Source: JBGVMW01 sp045125095 (GTDB lineage: Bacteria > Bacillota > Clostridia > Lachnospirales > Lachnospiraceae). Taken from it: a stretch of DNA of 64,000 nt. Shown piece after piece: positions 62,620 to 64,000 of the stretch. Both the position numbers and the translations under genes were made by a program. The notes beneath the pieces are model-generated. The model did not search any database and was not told the DNA's origin. It saw only the letters and a list, made by a program, of their open reading frames with translations. How positions within the stretch are numbered: the stretch's first letter is position 1; each line of letters begins with the position of its first letter. The stretch is from positions 1 to 64,000 of the forward strand of contig JBGVMW010000096.1 in the NCBI GenBank assembly GCA_045125095.1, given 5' to 3'.

Positions 62620-63648
62620 ATGGGTATGGAATTCATTAAAAAGCTCCCTACGCCAGAGGAAATTCGTGAACAGTTTCCAGTTCCGGAGCATTTAGTAACA
62701 TTAAAGAAAGAAAGAGACGAAGAAATCAAAAAGGTTTTCACAGGAGAATCTGATAAGTTTTTAGCAATTATCGGCCCTTGTTCTGCTGATAATGAAGATG
62801 CTGTCTGTGATTATGTAAACCGTCTTGCGAAAGTTCAGGAAGATATCAAAGATAAGGTTATCATTATTCCTCGTGTATATACAAACAAGCCTCGTACAAC
62901 TGGTGAAGGTTACAAGGGTATTGTACATCAGCCAGATCCGGAAAAGGCTCCAGACTTATTAGCTGGTCTGATTGCTATGAGAAAAATGCAGATCCGTGTT
63001 ATGGAGGAATCTCATCTTACTGCTGCTGATGAAATGTTATATCCTGAAAACTGGAGATATGTTTCTGACATTTTATCTTACGTTGCCGTTGGTGCGCGTT
63101 CTGTTGAAGATCAGCAGCACCGTTTAACTGTCAGTGGCTTTGATATTCCTGCCGGTATGAAGAACCCTACTAGCGGTGATTTAAATGTTATGATGAACTC
63201 TGTTGTTGCTGCTCAGGCTGCACATGAATTCATCTACCGCAACTGGGAAATCAAAACTACAGGTAACCCTCTTGCTCACACAATCTTACGTGGTGCTACA
63301 AACAAACATGGCAATAACATTCCTAACTACCACTACGAAGATTTACAGCTATTAAATGAAAAGTATGCTGCTCGTGATTTCAAGAATCCTGCTACTATTG
63401 TAGATGCAAACCACTCTAACTCTAACAAGAAGTTCAAAGAGCAGATTCGTATCACAAAAGAAGTGCTTCAAAGCCGTAAGCATTCTGATGATATCTATAA
63501 GCTTGTTAAGGGTATGATGATTGAAAGTTACATAGAAGAAGGTAACCAGAAGATTTCTGACCATGTCTATGGTAAATCGATTACCGATCCTTGCCTTGGT
63601 TGGGAAGATTCCAAGAATTTACTTTATACAATTGCGGAGATGTGCTAA
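62620..63648 (+). CDS. aroF: 3-deoxy-7-phosphoheptulonate synthase (type I)
   Basis: The enzyme condenses PEP and erythrose 4-phosphate, the first step of the shikimate pathway. From the ATG at 62620 it has 342 residues; a TTG 24 bp earlier is unlikely. The AroF/G/H-type pattern is present: FLAIIGPCSADN, IIPRVYTNKPRTTGEGYKG, VGARSVEDQQHR, ILRGATNKHGNNIPNY and DANHSNSNKKF. The symbol is by class; the feedback amino acid cannot be told. It is monocistronic with its own terminator. Confidence 0.94.
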   Translation: MGMEFIKKLPTPEEIREQFPVPEHLVTLKKERDEEIKKVFTGESDKFLAIIGPCSADNEDAVCDYVNRLAKVQEDIKDKVIIIPRVYTNKPRTTGEGYKGIVHQPDPEKAPDLLAGLIAMRKMQIRVMEESHLTAADEMLYPENWRYVSDILSYVAVGARSVEDQQHRLTVSGFDIPAGMKNPTSGDLNVMMNSVVAAQAAHEFIYRNWEIKTTGNPLAHTILRGATNKHGNNIPNYHYEDLQLLNEKYAARDFKNPATIVDANHSNSNKKFKEQIRITKEVLQSRKHSDDIYKLVKGMMIESYIEEGNQKISDHVYGKSITDPCLGWEDSKNLLYTIAEMC

Positions 63649-63661
63649 TTACAGACATGGT

Positions 63662-63699
63662 AAAAGCCAGAGAATTTTTGTTGAATTCTCTGGCTTTTT
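63662..63699 (+). terminator. aroF terminator
   Basis: AAAAGCCAGAGAATT pairs with AATTCTCTGGCTTTTT around a short loop, with a T run. Confidence 0.88.
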
Positions 63700-63773
63700 C
63701 ATTCATTATTCTCCATAAAACCCAGTATCACTTTTTTCAGTCCATTTAAGATACATTTCCTTATAATTTTCTT

Positions 63774-64000
63774 TTATAAATTCCTGCTTTTACCTGTTAA
63801 ATTAATCGCCAATGAATGCCGCAACACATGAGGCGTAATTGTCTTCTCAATCCCAGCCTTTGATGCATAGTGCTTCACAATTTTCCAAAATCCCTGACGG
63901 CTCATCTCTCCTCCTGTACGATTCGGAAACAAACAGTCAGAACCCGGCAATGCCAATCTGTCTCTGGCATTATCTAAATAATTCTCCAATGCTACCTTCG
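63774..64000 (-). pseudogene. Tyrosine recombinase (XerD-like), broken, running off the window
   Basis: The frame enters from beyond the right edge and covers about 75 residues of a phage-integrase catalytic domain, including the HxxR box (ITPHVLRHSLA). It then stops after an unrelated GKSRNL tail. The distal GHS/T box and the catalytic Tyr are missing, so this gene is truncated at its 3' end. The rest lies outside the window. Confidence 0.7.

Overview
The window looks like chromosomal DNA from a low-GC, spore-forming Firmicute, most likely a Lachnospiraceae (Clostridium cluster XIVa) species. The evidence is T-box control of pheST, an infC-rpmI-rplT operon with a leader, sporulation genes (yqfC, yqfD, a SpoIID-like protein), an era-yqzL-recO cluster, ATP-dependent PEP carboxykinase, and a DUF5716/DUF5717 operon of a kind I associate with Lachnospiraceae. 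Almost all genes are on the minus strand. The plus-strand exceptions are citrate synthase, a response-regulator/CheX-like pair, yqfC, a DUF1540 gene and DAHP synthase. No rRNA, tRNA or CRISPR array was found.

Layout: 0.2-5.1 kb holds queA, pheT and pheS behind a T-box leader. 5.2-14.3 kb holds a GGDEF membrane protein, a BrkB-type membrane protein, a SpoIID-like protein, a probable 6S RNA, pckA and an aminopeptidase P. 14.5-17.4 kb holds citrate synthase and the CheY-like/CheX-like pair. 17.4-27.8 kb holds thrC, an NlpC/P60 hydrolase, mnmA, a lipid-linked flippase, ybeY, phoH, yqfD and the divergent yqfC. 28.2-30.1 kb holds rplT, rpmI, infC and a DUF1540 protein. 30.3-34.5 kb is the potABCD polyamine transporter. 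34.7-38.6 kb holds purB, purF and purC. 38.7-45.6 kb is a tight four-gene operon of unknown function (DUF5717, an actin/Hsp70-like DUF5716, a TPR protein and a membrane coiled-coil protein) behind a consensus promoter. 45.7-55.2 kb is accessory: two AgrC-like kinases, one AgrA-like regulator, a frameshifted agrB/agrD remnant absent from ordinary ORF calls, an ABC exporter with a small secreted protein, two lipoproteins and an IS4-family remnant. 55.4-64 kb holds glyS, a lipoprotein, recO, yqzL, era, an M16C protease, aroF and a broken integrase.

Intergenic DNA is rich in small repeats. The clearest is a 134-bp non-autonomous element present twice with identical sequence, each copy flanked by a different perfect 8-bp target duplication. 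It folds into three stem-loops, and its ends supply stop codons to neighbouring genes. A second family carries a 16-bp perfect inverted repeat. Two further families occur as pairs of copies.

The strongest candidates for undescribed biology are the DUF5716/5717 operon, the agr-like locus whose autoinducer gene is one base out of frame beside homopolymer tracts, and the structured mobile repeat.
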